A DNA stretch of 64,000 nt from Fallopia convolvulus (GCA_964016875.1 OZ024721.1:12702109-12766108); one strand, 5' to 3'. Shown: positions 45,977 through 58,906, counted from the stretch's first letter. Numbers and translations: made by a program. The notes: generated by a model not told the origin, from the letters alone.

Positions 45977-48900
45977 TTACATATCTTCCTTATCTGTATC
46001 CGTCTCAATCTCAAACTCCCCCTCAGACGTTTCACTAGACGTATCTGCTTGTTCCTCAACGACATGATCCTCTCCGTTTGGGTCATTTAGCGGACCAAGT
46101 GGATGATTATCTTGTGTGCCGTCGATAACTCGTGGAAAGGAAGAATCATGTTGAAATGCCTCTTCAACGGCAACGCCCCTAGAACCACTCTCATGAGGGT
46201 CTACGCACGTACTTTCATCGGGCCACACACGTGACTTCACTTTACAGTCCGCTCTCCATTCAGCATCTGCACGCCTCATCTTTGGGTAATCGAGGAAATA
46301 AACTTGAGTGGCTTGATGTACTAATATGTAACAATCTTTTGTTCTCAACATTTTATGTCTATGAACATCGACAAGATTTAGGTGAGGGTGAATGCGTGTT
46401 CCTCCACGACTTCTAGTGTCAAACCACGAACAATTAAAGACAATAGGGCGCTTTACGGTTGGAGATATGTAATTCGGCTCAATGATTTCCTCTAGCACAC
46501 CATAGAAGCCTCATCGTCGGTGTTGAAGCTTTGTCCTAGAACACAAACTCCACTACTGTCAGTGGCCCTGGTTGATGCGTGTGCCCTCGTGTGGAATCGA
46601 TAACCATTCACAAAATAACCAGGATATGTCCTCACTTTTTTAGAGGGTCCACGAGCAAGTGTTGCAATGTTAGGATCTGTAACTGCCGGACTGTCAGCAT
46701 GCAATTTGAAATCAACATATATACAATTTGAAATCAACATATATACAATTTGAAATTAATTTATGAAATCCTTACATCGGAGTAGAATCACAAGCGAAAG
46801 TGTCTTTCCAAAATATTTTGCTCTTCAGCATCGGTTATTGTTGGATTTGATGGCCGCATGAAGTTTGTCAAATAGTACCTACCAAAGAGTAATTGAATGA
46901 AATACGTACTTATATACCCTAAACCCCTACTTTATTCAAATCAACATATATAATATTAATTAGTTGAGATTATAGAAACGTACTCAATATAGGGTTCCAC
47001 TTCGACGCAGTTCATGAGTATGTAAGTTTGGATCACATGGAATTCATCATTTGTGAGGACACGATCACTTGATCTGCTACCCAAGGTTCGACCAGTTGTT
47101 GTGAAAATAGACAAATAGCCCGGATCAACCCCAACTGGAAGTGTGCAACTCACGTTACGGGCGATATCCATATAATTACTCGTGACATATGAGCTAAAAT
47201 AATACGAGCAAAATGTGGACGTCTCCTTAATGAGATAGGCCCTACAAATTGACCCCTCAACGTGGACATTGTTGTCAACTGAGGCCTTCAGCCTTTTTAG
47301 GAGCCTACGATATACATTGAAGACCATTTCTTATACAAGTTAATTATATAAATCCAAAATTGTACAACAGCATATAATTGTATGTACCTTTATTTTGGAT
47401 ACATCCATCTATAATTGACAGGGCCACAAAGTGAATCTTCCCGTGGCAGATGAATAGGCAAGTACTCCATTGAATCAAATAAAGCGAGGGGGAAAGATGT
47501 GCTCCAGCTTGAAAAAAATTATTGGTATTTCTTTGTGCAATTGCATAACCACCTCAGGCTTCAACTCGTAACATGTCAGGTCCTTGAAGAATGCACTTAG
47601 TTGAGCAATGGGCTCCCAGACTTTGTCATCAAGAAATGGTCGAAAAGCAACAAGCATCAACCTTTGCATGAACACATGACAATCATGGCTCTTCGTCCCA
47701 AAGAGTCTAAGCTTGTGCAAGTCGATGCAGCGACTCAAGTTGGACACGTAGCCATCCGGGAATTTTACGGATCACAACCAATCTAGAAGCACTTATTTTT
47801 CATGACGATCTAGTGCATAGCAAGCCTTTGGGTACCTATTGTCCTCCTCATCAGGTTCCAACTCCGGACGCTTACACAATTCCTTTATATCCTTTTTGGC
47901 CGACCACTTGTCTTTCGACTTCCCCAGAACATCAAGAATGGTGAAGAAAATATTATCGAAGACATTCTTTTCAATGTGCATGACATCTAAATTATGTCTT
48001 ACCAGCAGACTGGGCCAGTAAGGTAGGTCCCAGAAAATGCTTTTCTTCTTCCAACCCGAACCTCTACTGACCGCGACAATGTGCTCATCAGCTCCCACTT
48101 CAATTATCTTCATCAACCCCATATTGTTTATCTGGTCTAATATCTCGTATCCATCACGGAGTACCGGGGGACCACGACGTTCCCGTCGACCTTTCTTAAA
48201 ATCGGTCTTATTGTTTCGGAAGCGATGATCATGTTCTGTAAACCTCCTGTGACAATCAAACCAGCCCATTTTGTGTCCATGAGTTAGCTAAAATGCATCG
48301 GTGTCCTCCATGCAATAAGGACACGCTCATTTCCCCGAAGTGCTCCAGCCTACACAAACATATATTTTGTATCACACATTAAATTTCACAAATCATATAT
48401 GCATGATTATTATATATAATATATAGTTTCAAATTCATTAGCATATGTAAAATTAACAACATACCTGACAACATGGAATATGCCGAGAAGTCACTAATAG
48501 TCCATATTACAGCTGCACGCAACACAAAATTCTGCTTCCTCCAAGAATCGTATGTGTACACCCCATTAAGCCACAGATCCTTCAGCTTGGCTATCAACGG
48601 CTGCAAGTAGACATCCAACTTTTGCTCCGGACTCTTCGGTCCAGGTACAATAATCGTCAAAAACATAACCTCTACTCGCATACACATCGACGACGGAAGG
48701 TTGTAGGGTGTCAGAATCACAGGCCAACATGATTATTGGCGCCCGGACGCCCCGAACGGATTGAAACCGTCCGTGCACAAGCCTAGTCTCACATTTCGTG
48801 TTTCTGATGCAAAATCTGGCCACACAGCATTGAAGTGCCTCCATGCCTCTGCATCTGACGGGTGTCTCATCAACCCCATCTTGTACATGCTCTGCATGCC

Positions 48901-49991
48901 ATCTCATGTGTTCGGTAGTCACCATAGATGCGTACAACCTCTACAACCGTGGAGTTATTGAATCCGTCCGTGCACAAGCCTAGTCTCACATTTCGTGTTT
49001 CTGATGCAAAATATGGCCACACAGCATTGAAGTGCCTCCATGCCTCTACATCTGACAGATGTCTCATCACCCCATCTTGTACGTGCTCTGCATGCCATCT
49101 CATGTGTTCCGCAGTCACCATAGATGTGTACAACCTCTGCAACCGTGGAGTTATTGGCAAGTAAAACATACGAGAATAGGGAATGAGCTTTGACTTGCCT
49201 TGTTTCCATCTAGGATAGTCACATATCTTGCATGTCGCGTATTCTGCATCTGCACCCTAATATATCATGAAAGAGTTTAGACAACAATTAATGGCCTCGT
49301 ACGGAAGACCGAGACCCTCAACCAGTTTTTTCGTGTTGTAAAACGTGGCTGGTAATGTCGTCTCCAGGTGAGAAACGCATTCGCAAAAATTCGAGATCAT
49401 GTCATATCTGCGCTCCGTCATCCTTAGCTTAGACTTTAAGCTAAGTAGCTTAGTCGCAGCCTCCAATTGTGTCATATCATATCCAGGCCACAAAGGCCTA
49501 TTTGCGGCCGACAACATGTCGTAAATACGTTGTGCATCGGGATTGGGCGCTTCATTATAATATTGCTCCCCTTGCTCATGCCTTATATCCTCATTTTGCA
49601 CGGGATCCTCAGTAGTGTAATGACTTCGGGCATTAAAACCATCATATACCATCTGTTCCATTCGATTATCATTCTCACCATTTATTGGTGGTGCTGGATC
49701 AGTACTGCTACAACCTTCATACTCTCTAGACTCGACCAACAATGCAGCGAACATTTCAACTGTCTCCCCGTGCGAAACCCAATGGTAATAGTTAGGAACA
49801 AAACCTTCCTTAACAAGGTGATAATGCACATCATCTACAGATTTCAGTTTCTTATTCTTGCACCTCCGACACGGACACCTTAATTCGGATGGGTCATAGG
49901 TCGGCATAGATTTGCAGAATTCGATAAATTGCTCTACGCCAGCTAAAAACTCGTTGTTCAAAAAACCATCTATATACACACATACATCCAC
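45977..49991 (-). pseudogene. TNP2-type CACTA transposase, degenerate
   Basis: Minus-strand order: an N-terminal transposase-associated domain (49991-49257) with CPCRRCKNKK and HYHLVKEGFVPNYYHWVSHG; transposase_21 pieces with CTDGFN (about 48985), ILTPYNLPSSMCM, TIIVPGPKSPEQKLDVYLQP (about 48720-48590), LWLNGVYTYD, then CPYCMEDTDAF followed by an in-frame TAG and HKMGWFDCHRRF (about 48265), and KSIFWDLPYW, RHNLDVMHIEKNVFDNIF (about 48000-47930). A DUF4218-like part follows (KSHDCHVFMQRLMLVAFR near 47680; VEGSICRAYL near 47260), then NGYRFHTRAHA (about 46600) and a DUF4216-like end (VFNCSWFDTRSRGG) with an acidic tail ending DTDKEDM-stop. A 197-bp tandem duplication, stops and shifts disable it. 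Several true introns (e.g. near 48270-48480) separate the exons. Confidence 0.85.
48771..49164 (-). repeat. 197-bp tandem duplication in the transposase
   Basis: CCGTGCACAAGCCTAGTCTC and the next 180 or so bases occur at 48771 and again at 48968. 197 is not a multiple of three, so the extra copy shifts the transposase_21 frame. Confidence 0.9.
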
Positions 49992-50067
49992 TCAGTCATT
50001 TTTCCTTTCTGCAATTCAGTATAAGAGTATAATTAATTTAACTCGGGTTCATATAAGCCTGTTTTTG

Positions 50068-50975
50068 GCGACCATATGGACGCTAGTTAGCGACCATATG
50101 GTCGCTATGACGTAGATAGCGACCATATGGTCGCTAATTAGTGTCCATATGGTCGCCACATACAGTATATCCGAACATATATATATATAATATAACCAAT
50201 TGCTATATGCTATATGAATTTAACGATTCTGTAACACAATATCTTATAATTATATAAACGAAAACTTTCTACCGACAATATTTGTCTAAAAAATATAATG
50301 ATGGAATAAAATAATAGAAATAAGTTTTAAATACATACCTTTAGTGAAGCTGACGGTAAAAATTGACGGAATTCCTTCCTACAATCAATTCAGATTTGTG
50401 ATTGATTGTTTCTTTCTTTTATGAATATTTTGGAAGACAACTATGTATATATGAGGTTGTGTGAATGCAGCAGAATGAGAGTGAAGTTTTTACAACCTAG
50501 GTATATATGCTTAAATGACGGCAATTTTACCAAATACTGTTTTTAGGGACCAAGTGATCGCCAAAAACACGGGAAATCACCCGCCAAAATTGATGTTGCC
50601 CGCCAAAACATCTGATCCATGTCAACGACTATGTGGTCGCTATATGTTGCGACCATGTGGTCACTGGTGTGGTGCAGACCACATGTTCACTACAAATAGA
50701 GACCACATGGTCGCGGATATGGGTTCCATATATAGCGACCATTTTGGTCGCTAATTGCTGGCGGGAAAATTTCTTGCGTACTTACTGCCACTATATAGGG
50801 TCGGCGACCACGTGGACGCCCTCTTTAGCGACCACGTGGTCGCTAATTTGGTTTTATTTTTTGTCCGTGTTTTGACGTCCACATTAGCGACCATTGGCGT
50901 CTATATGGTCGCTAATTAGCGACCATATTATGTGGTCCTAAAATATGGTCGCTAAATCTACAGAATGGTGTAGTG
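50068..50975. repeat. CACTA right end: palindromic repeats and terminal inverted repeat
   Basis: GCGACCATATGGTCGC-type motifs at 50068-50160. Then, nearer the end (50625-50960), variants with CATGTG or CACGTG centres (e.g. GACCACGTGGTCGCTAA near 50829). The terminus at 50975 is TAGTG, i.e. CACTA on the minus strand. Confidence 0.85.
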
Positions 50976-51450
50976 TGTTTTGATTGTTTTTAGCCATGAA
51001 TCTTATCTCTTGTTCTTAAATCCTTGAAACGAAAGTGGATAAGGAATTTCTCGTTCATGGTTAAAGCGAAAGTAGAAATCTTGAATCAGAATAGTCAATT
51101 AGGGTTTTGAAGCGAAAGCAGATCAATTCTAGTTGAAGTAGAATAGATAGATAGTAAAGTTTATTGATTGAACGAAAGTTAGTTGATTTACTTGCTTAGT
51201 TAACGAAAGTTGACGACTTTATATGATAAAAGCATGATCTTTGTGTTTTATTGGCATACATGATTGTTGTTGTGATGATACCTAGACCTTAGAATTTCCT
51301 CTCATATTGATAAAAATCTAACCTTTTTGCTATTACTTGCGCGCTAAGTAAGACAAAACTTGATATTGACTCTCCCGTGGACGAAGCTGACTTCGCTATA
51401 CACATGCAACGGGGTCTTGATTATAAATTTATTTGTTGTCAAGAAACTCA
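50976..51450 (+). repeat. 3' LTR remnant (475 bp) of the Athila-like element
   Basis: Matches 39663-40144 (TGTTTTGATTGTTTTTA onward) with small differences. It is cut on its left by the CACTA end and ends at the TAAGC duplication. Confidence 0.9.
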
Positions 51451-51455
51451 TAAGC

Positions 51456-54400
51456 TACTTTAATTAAACATTAAAACAAAATCAACTGAATCTCCAACTG
51501 TTGGTTTCCTACACGTTGAGACTCCAACTCATTTGACTGTTCATTTCGTAACAGTTCCTAAAAGTTCAACCCATAATTAATTGCATTTAAAGACCTAAAC
51601 GCTCAACCGATGGCGCGCTGGTTTCTTTGTTTTGTTGTACCTTCCTTCAAAAAAAGAAAAGATTACAATATATATCACCATATTTAATGCCATATGACTA
51701 TATACATCCACATATTTAATAGCATCCAATGTACTAAACGTTCAGCCCATGGCTAGTTTATTTAATTTGTTGTACCTTTCTTCAAAAAAAAAAAGATTAC
51801 AATATGTTTGACTTGCTTTAATGTTGTGAGTAATGAACCTTTCAATTCCATCAACATTTGTTCAACCCTATAAATTTTTAAAATTGGAGAGAAACCCTTT
51901 TAGCCAATTAATGCCCATTTAATTAATAAAAAATTTCATGCACAAACAAATAATATGATAATGATTATATATTTTGGATAAAAGAAAAAAAATATAAACA
52001 CATAATATGTAACCCTCATGAATCCCCCCCCCCTCCCCCTTCATAATAATTTTACGATTTTTAGCAGATAAATTAATGAATTAAAATGTACATAAAAATG
52101 TGTCTTTATACTAAAAGAATATTTAGTTTTTTAAGGAATAGAATATATTAGTTATTCAAGTTGAATTTTTATATACTAATAAAATTAAGTTGTTAACCCT
52201 TATGTTTTGAACCTCTAATTTATTTAATAAAATAATTTATAATAAGCTTATGGTATTTTGGTGATTTAGTATAATAAAATAACATAAAAAGATGAAATTC
52301 ACCATTTGTAACTCTTTTAATATTCTTTCAACTATGAATATTAAAAAAATGTCTAAGGTAAACTATTCAGATATATTAAGTGCCCTAAAGTCAATTTTTT
52401 GAACAAGAAACGTCTATCATCACACACACACACATGCGTTGATTACACAAATTAATGAGTAGAATTTACATGTCTATGAAATTTTATTAGCCCAAAACAA
52501 TTCATCACACCAAAAAAACGGTCATGGCAAATAAATTTGTATATGTGTATTCCTTTAACGCATGTTCTATTCAAATTATTATTCTTATTAATTATTCTTA
52601 TTAATTTCTTACCAAAAAATATTCTTATTAACTCTTAATCCTCCTTTAAATACACAGTGATGAATGACAATGGAGATTGGGGATCAAATCCCTCTAGATA
52701 TGAAGGTATAAAGGCAAAAAAATATGAAAAGAGATATGGAGAGACAAAAAAATAAAAAGATGAAAGTTTAGTTTGTTTGATTTATTCGTGATCAATTCAA
52801 AAGCTAAGACTATCATAGGACTATAGGAGTCACTTTATTAACCTTTTTCTAAGCTAACCAAACCATGTATTTGTATTCTGATATGTTCATGCATGGTCGA
52901 TTTGAAGCGGATCAAAGTGTACTATTACAAAAAAGATACTTAGTTGCCGAAAGATGATATTGCAATGATTAGTTTGTTAATTGCATATATGATGGATTTC
53001 GACGCTACACCAAAAACAGGTTAGTACGGAATTGTTGAGAGTATATTGTTTATAGTTCATTTGCATTTTTTAACATAAATATTTAGCCCTTTACTAATTG
53101 TGTAGAAATTCATTTCATCATATTACCTAAGATGAATGTTTTATTTAACTTCCATTTCCCATATATGCTTTTAAAATTCTACATTATCCTAATTAACTCT
53201 CTTTTTTCTTAGGAACTTTTGGTGGAAGTGTGACTTATTTGTAAAGAGGTTTGCGAAATTTTAAGGAAATAAACAAAATTTTGAGAGATATAGGCAAGGG
53301 ATAATTTTGACTTTTATATTGAAAAATCATAATCACCTTGAAACAACTAATTATGATAATAAAAAGATTGTAGAGTAGTATACATGGTCATATTGTTTCA
53401 TTAAAATATCTCATTTGTTTATACAGATACTTTTTGCACCTTTTATACGTCATATTGTTTCCATTCCAAAAATTTATCTTATTGTATATCATAAAATAAG
53501 TAGTACACATGATCTTTAATGTACATCATATGAATTGATAAATTATAAATTTTGTCATTAGATAGGCATGCATGCAATATTTAATGACAAATTTTGTTTT
53601 GTGGCGCATACGAAAAAAATTTCATATTAGGTGTGCATATTTAAAGTACTAGGTTTTAAGAAAGCAACAATTTTTTACATATGCATTCTTATTTCATACA
53701 CAATCAGACGTCTCAATTGTTTTAACTATTATGAACTTAACCCACAAAAGTATAATTTATAAAACAATAAAAAAGTATCTAAAATTAAGCAAATGCAAAA
53801 TACATGTCCCATGCGTACGCACGAGCGTCGGGCCTATAAATTTAATATATGAGATGCATAAGTAAGAGATGCATAAGAAAACAACATTTATAAATTTAAT
53901 GAAAATATATAAGCTTTTCTAGTTGTTTTTAGTGATTTTTTTGGAAAAAAAAGTGTTTTTGGAAAAAAAATAGTTTTTTTTAGAAAAAATATACTATGAT
54001 GTTGGGATTTGGAAAAATATTACAAAATTAGAGATGGTTTTGTGATTTTTTTTCTTAAAACTAAATATATATGGATAAATAACATTATAGTCTATAAAAT
54101 TTCACTAGAAAATAGAAATAGGTGCTTTAATTAAATAAATTATATTATAAAAGGTGATTTTAATTAAAAAATATTATAAAAAGGGAAAATTCGTTTTGGT
54201 AGCCTTGCCTTTTCCTTTTGGTCCTAAGAAAAAACTTATTCATTTTGGTACCCCTAAGGTTTTAGCTTTTTCAATTGGTGTCCCTCTTCCATTCAAAATG
54301 ATTAAATTCAAGTCCGTCATTTTGTTCCTCAAAATTAAGTTATAGTAGAATTTAAATCTTAAAAACCCCAAATTTATCATCTAATCATAACAATTCAAAA

Positions 54401-54602
54401 AAAAAATGGTTGTTTTAAAAAGTCGAATCCTACTATTTTAAGGGAGGAGAACACAATGATGGACTTGAAATTTGAATTTAATAAATTCAAACCAAAGAGA
54501 GAAACTAATTAAAAAAGCCAAAACCATAAAGATGTTAAAGAGGAATAAGTTTTTTCTTAAAATACTAAAAAAACAAAAATTCAACTACACTAAAAAAAAA
54601 AG
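51456..54602. other. AT-rich stretch, no gene seen
   Basis: About 3.1 kb with no convincing open frame, RNA gene or element end. It contains a C-run (AATCCCCCCCCCCC near 52021), a short CA microsatellite (about 52421-52434) and several A/T runs. It is the upstream region of the kinase gene. Confidence 0.5.
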
Positions 54603-54858
54603 TTTGGTTCAAATGAAAAAAACTCTTTATCTTGAAAAATGAAAAGTACACTACAAAGTACGAAAATTGTATTACAAAATATAAAAAATATAATCCGAAA
54701 AGTGTACTACAAAAAATACGAAAATTGCATTGCAAAGTACGAAAAGTGCAAATGCGAAAAAGTGCATTCCGAAGTAGGAAAAGTGCATTACGAACTAGGA
54801 AAAGTCCATTTCTTTTCATTTTTTAGGATAAGAGTTTTTTTTTTTCATTTGAACCAAA
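54603..54858. mobile_element. Foldback MITE upstream of the kinase gene
   Basis: TTTGGTTCAAATGAAAAAAA at 54603 is matched in reverse by CATTTGAACCAAA at 54846-54858; the inverted ends extend about 45-50 bp with mismatches. Inside is a short tandem array of AAAGTGCATTACGAA-like units (54645-54810). The end lies about 200 bp before the kinase start codon. Confidence 0.75.
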
Positions 54859-55054
54859 TACACAAAAATTTACTATAAAAAATAATTTTTTTATTTTTTT
54901 TCGGTAATATAAAAAATAAGTGAGCTCGTTCACGAAAAATCCTCACGATCTCTATACATTACTTTGTCCATTCTCTTTCAACAATTCAACCCAGCCACCT
55001 TGTATAGCAGCGACGGCGCCACAAGAATGAGAAGAGTCTGCGTTTGCAATCGCC

Positions 55055-58000
55055 ATGAATGTCAGGAGCTTCTTCCACAAGATTTCCACCGCCTTGAGTA
55101 GTTCATCCAATTCTGCCTCCAGAGGTAGCATCTCTAATCTCTTCAAAGCCCTATATGTCTTCTCTTTTAATTCATCCTCATTAGCAAGTTTCTTGACGCT
55201 CTCCGTCGTTTGTGATGTGTCGATAAGCAGATTTAGAGGAGATTGCAGCTCGGGAGCAGAAGCACTTCTCCTACAAAACGCTTTCCAGGGCCACCGATAA
55301 GTTTAACGCTAATCGCAAGCTTGGAGAGGGCGGATTTGGACCCGTCTACCGGGTACTCCTACTTCTTTAATCTTTCTGTTCAATAGGCCGGAGATTTGGG
55401 GAATTAGGGTTTGAGTTTTAATGTTTAGGATTACAAGGTATACAACTTTAAATTACGTTTCGAAATAGAATTACTAGAAGTCTAGAAGGGGTGTTAAACT
55501 TCCTACAAAGGATGTCTCGTTTGCACTCTGTAGATCATATTCACAAATTACCTTTAATATGTTTTTCATTATTTGGTGTCATGCTAGTAGGAATTGGTAT
55601 CATGTAGCCCATGTGCTAGCTAATTTAGAGTTATAGGAGGATACTTGTATTTTGGAATCCATACTTCCCCGATATTGTAGGTAATGTAATATGATTTTAA
55701 TTCTGTCTGAACAATTGCAGGGGAAGTTGGAGGATGGAAGAGAAATCGCGGTCAAGAAACTTTCTCAGACTTCAAAACAAGGCAAGAAGGAGTTTCTGAA
55801 CGAGGCTAGATTGCTGTTGCGTGTTCAGCACCGTAATGTTGTTAACTTCTTGGGGTATTGTGCTCGTGAAGAGGACTTTCTTCTTGTCTATGAGTATGTT
55901 CCTCACGAGAGCCTTGACAAGTTTCTCTTTAGTAAGTTGTTTGCTGATTCCTTTTTTTTTTCTTTGAGCTTCTTATAGTTTTGGTGGTTATTTTGATGGT
56001 TCTTGCTGGATTCATATGCCTCAACTACTTGTATACTTGTATGTGCCTGAGTGGAGTGGTATTGACTTTTGAGATAGAATTACAAGGAACGAGAATTAAC
56101 TTTGCAAAAAGGAAAGGGATGTGCTAATGATGGTTTGATTTCCGGTAATGATGTGAATGATACTGAGATCAAGCTGAGAAAAACGGCAAGTACTAAGCAA
56201 ATGTCTTCATCCTGTTTTCATTTAAAGCATTTTTGTCATTCAAGCCACATATTTATGTTTGAATTTTGCACATTTCACTCCCATTTTGAGTAATTATATA
56301 TCATGTTCATTTAGGATATATACAAGATAATGTTTGGATTCCCCATTCTAGAGGTTAGTGCTCTTATTTATAATGGGAGAACCCCTTAGGTCACTAATAA
56401 GGTGACATAGCAAAACCCTCTCACAGCCTAATGGCTAATCTCTGTATGGTCTAGAAACCACTTACTTTCATTTTTGCACTGCTTGTCTTTCTGTCTTCTA
56501 GCTTTGTCTTATTTATCACTCTTCAAAGCACAAGTGTTTGTTTGTTTATAATGCTTTTCTTGCACTTCACATTGTACTGTGATTATTATATTTCTTGTAA
56601 GCTGCATATTTGTGACAGGAGTTTTTTGTCTGAACCTGCTCTTAGATTCTTGCACTGTCATATAGCGTCTGTTTAAAATTTTGTTTTGTGTAGTCTAACA
56701 TTATAAAGTCGTAGGTTTTTTCTTAATGGCAAAGGGGTCATAAATTTTACTCCGTAATGTTTTGGCAATTAATTTAGGAGTTTATGAAGAGAGAAAACAA
56801 GGGACTTAATTCTTATATTTTGTAGTCAAGAATCTCGATTTAATAAGGCCATGATTCATGTATATTTTGGCATACTGTTACTGTGGAGAAATTGTCAGTA
56901 GGTATGATGATAATAAGAACTTGGACAACCACATGCAAAATATACCTTTTTTCAAAATATAAATTCTGAGGACCTGGTCAATATTGCATTAATAAAGGAC
57001 ACTATCCCATCCATATATTTGGAGTTGTTGAGTTATGACTAAGCAAACTCTTGAATTTCTTCTGATTTGTTCTTATGGAGATTTTTCTGTTGATCCACTT
57101 TGACCCAGAACCTGGTAAAAGAGAGGAACTTGACTGGAAGAAGAGATATGGCATAATATTAGGAATTGCAAAAGGTTTGCACTACCTCCACGAAGATGCT
57201 CACTCTTGTATCATCCACCGTGATATCAAGGCTAGCAATATCCTGCTAGATGACAAATGGGCTCCAAAGATAGCAGATTTTGGCATGGCCCGCCTTTTCC
57301 CTAAGGATGAAACCCATGTAAATACAGGCATAGCTGGGACCAGGTACAACTTCATTGCTTCTCTTTCCATCTCTATCTGCTATTCTCATCTGACTATTCT
57401 GTTTGGTTAATTATGAATTTATGACAGTGGTTATATGGCTCCTGAGTATTTAATGAATGGACAGTTGACAGTGAAGGCTGATGTATTCAGCTTTGGAGTG
57501 CTAATACTCGAGCTGGTTAGTGGCCGAAGGAATTCTTCAGTCAGCATGAGCCCTGATGCTGACAATTTACTTGGTTGGGTAATGTCCCTATTTTATTTCT
57601 TCAATGAACCCATTTCATATCCCTCACAAATGTGTTGAATCAGATCAATGCTCTACCAATCGGATTAGATGTAACCTTTTTTTTCACGTTTCTAGAAATG
57701 TAAAACTAGAGTTTCAAGAAACTAGAGTTTCTAATAGGAAGAAGGTGAAGAAGTAACTTGGATGTGTTTGAAATCCCAAAATAGTGCATTTTATTGCATT
57801 AAATGTTAATATCAATGCAATATTACACAATTTTCTGCATTTTGTGATTTTCTGACTTGTTTAGTTTGTTTTTTAAGAAACTCTCATATCCTTTGTTGGA
57901 GATTGTTAATGAGTATCAACTGTGCTTGAGATTTCCTTTGTTGTTTGCTCTGCTTATATGATCCTATCAGGCTTATAAGATGTTCCAAAAAGGCAGAAGC

Positions 58001-58417
58001 TTAGAAATCATGGACCCAACATTAGCACCAACAACCACAACAACAGAAGATCAGGTTGCCTTATGCATCCACATAGGCCTTCTTTGTGTCCAATCTGACC
58101 CATCACTCCGGCCCACAATGGAACGGGTTGGAGTGATGCTGACCAAGAGACCTACCAATCTCGAGGGGCCCACGAGACCCGGCATTACCAATGTCAGAGT
58201 GTATCACAGATCGAGCCGGCCCACCTCATCATCTTCCAATGCTACCATGTCAGCTTCATCCTCCACCTCGGGATCCCAATTCACCAACACCAGTACCAAT
58301 AGTACCCATGCTAATACTGCCAGTGTTGGCTCTATTACCACCACCATATCATCTGCTTATAGAAGTTCTAGAGCCGGATTGGTGGACAGTCAGGGAGAGC
58401 GTCCTATGGAGCCCTAA
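55055..58417 (+). CDS. CRK43-like: CRK43-type receptor-like cytoplasmic kinase, intact, six exons
   Basis: A Ser/Thr protein kinase of the DUF26-RLK/CRK clade with no signal peptide, extracellular domain or membrane span, like Arabidopsis At1g70740 (annotated CRK43). Exons: 55055-55124, 55231-55352, 55721-55931, 57109-57343, 57428-57578, 57971-58417; all introns are GT-AG. Total 411 codons plus stop, near the 425 of Arabidopsis CRK43. Start: ATG at 55055 gives MNVRSFFHKISTALSSSS and splices in frame to DLEEIAAREQKHFSYKTLS. Kinase landmarks: glycine loop GEGGFG (55-60), ATP-binding Lys in IAVKKL (76), HRDIKASN (171-178), DFGMAR (191-196), APEYL (217-221). Activation segment HVNTGIAGTSG differs slightly from the usual NTRVAGTNG. 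The tail is Ser/Thr/Asn-rich. All catalytic residues are present, so an active kinase is expected. Intron 3 is long (1177 bp). Substrate not predictable. Confidence 0.93.
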
Positions 58418-58906
58418 TAGCTTGATTACATTCGTTCATTTTTGTTATATAGGTGGAGATAAGGGAGGACTTTTGGGTTTTAGTTGAACATTTCTGTAGT
58501 GTTTGCTTATTTTTGTGTGAATGAGTTCCATTTGGCAGCAGGTATAGATAGGAAAATAGGGTACATAGCTATTAGCTTTCAGTTTTCATATCAGTATTAC
58601 AGTATACAAGATTACAAGTATATTGAGAGAAGGGATTTGGATTCAGTGAGGTTATTGTTTCAACTATGCTGTTAGATTTGACAAGAATTTAACTATGGAA
58701 GTTGATTATTGCTTAAGAATCCGAAGGAATGAAGTGTGAATATCTTACAAGCATCAAATTTGGTTGGTTTGATTTTTTTTATTTTTTTTGTAAACTGGTT
58801 GTTTTGAAACTTATTCTGTGCATCAGGTTAGAATTATAATTGACCAAGATGAAATAGTCGCACAATAGTCAACGTGGATTCTGTTTGCACGCGTAATTAG
58901 AGCTTA
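58418..58906. other. 3' region of the kinase gene
   Basis: Sequence after the stop codon holds the probable 3' UTR. No element or second gene is seen before the Helitron at 58907. Confidence 0.5.

Larger units (their letters stand above)
42106..50975 (-). mobile_element. CACTA (En/Spm-type) transposon, left end missing
   Basis: The right end reads, on the minus strand, CACTACACCATTCTGTAGAT with TTAGCGACCATAT after it, and stops exactly where the LTR resumes (50976). A TNP2-type transposase relic and many GCGACCATATGGTCGC repeats fill the body. No CACTA end was found on the left; retrotransposon Gag-related sequence changes directly to element sequence near 42105, so that end is probably deleted. 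Confidence 0.85.
38795..51450 (+). mobile_element. Athila-like LTR retrotransposon carrying a nested CACTA element
   Basis: A full 5' LTR begins TGATATCCGCC at 38795 and an LTR remnant ends AAGAAACTCA at 51450. Both are bordered by TAAGC (38790-38794 and 51451-51455), a 5-bp duplication. Between them are PBS, gag, then a CACTA element that cuts off pol and the first two thirds of the 3' LTR. Confidence 0.85.

Noticed and set aside
55691..56293. Separate small genes at the kinase locus
   Set aside because: The first is kinase exon 3 with flanking intron, the second (56102-56293) lies in intron 3 and has no domain.
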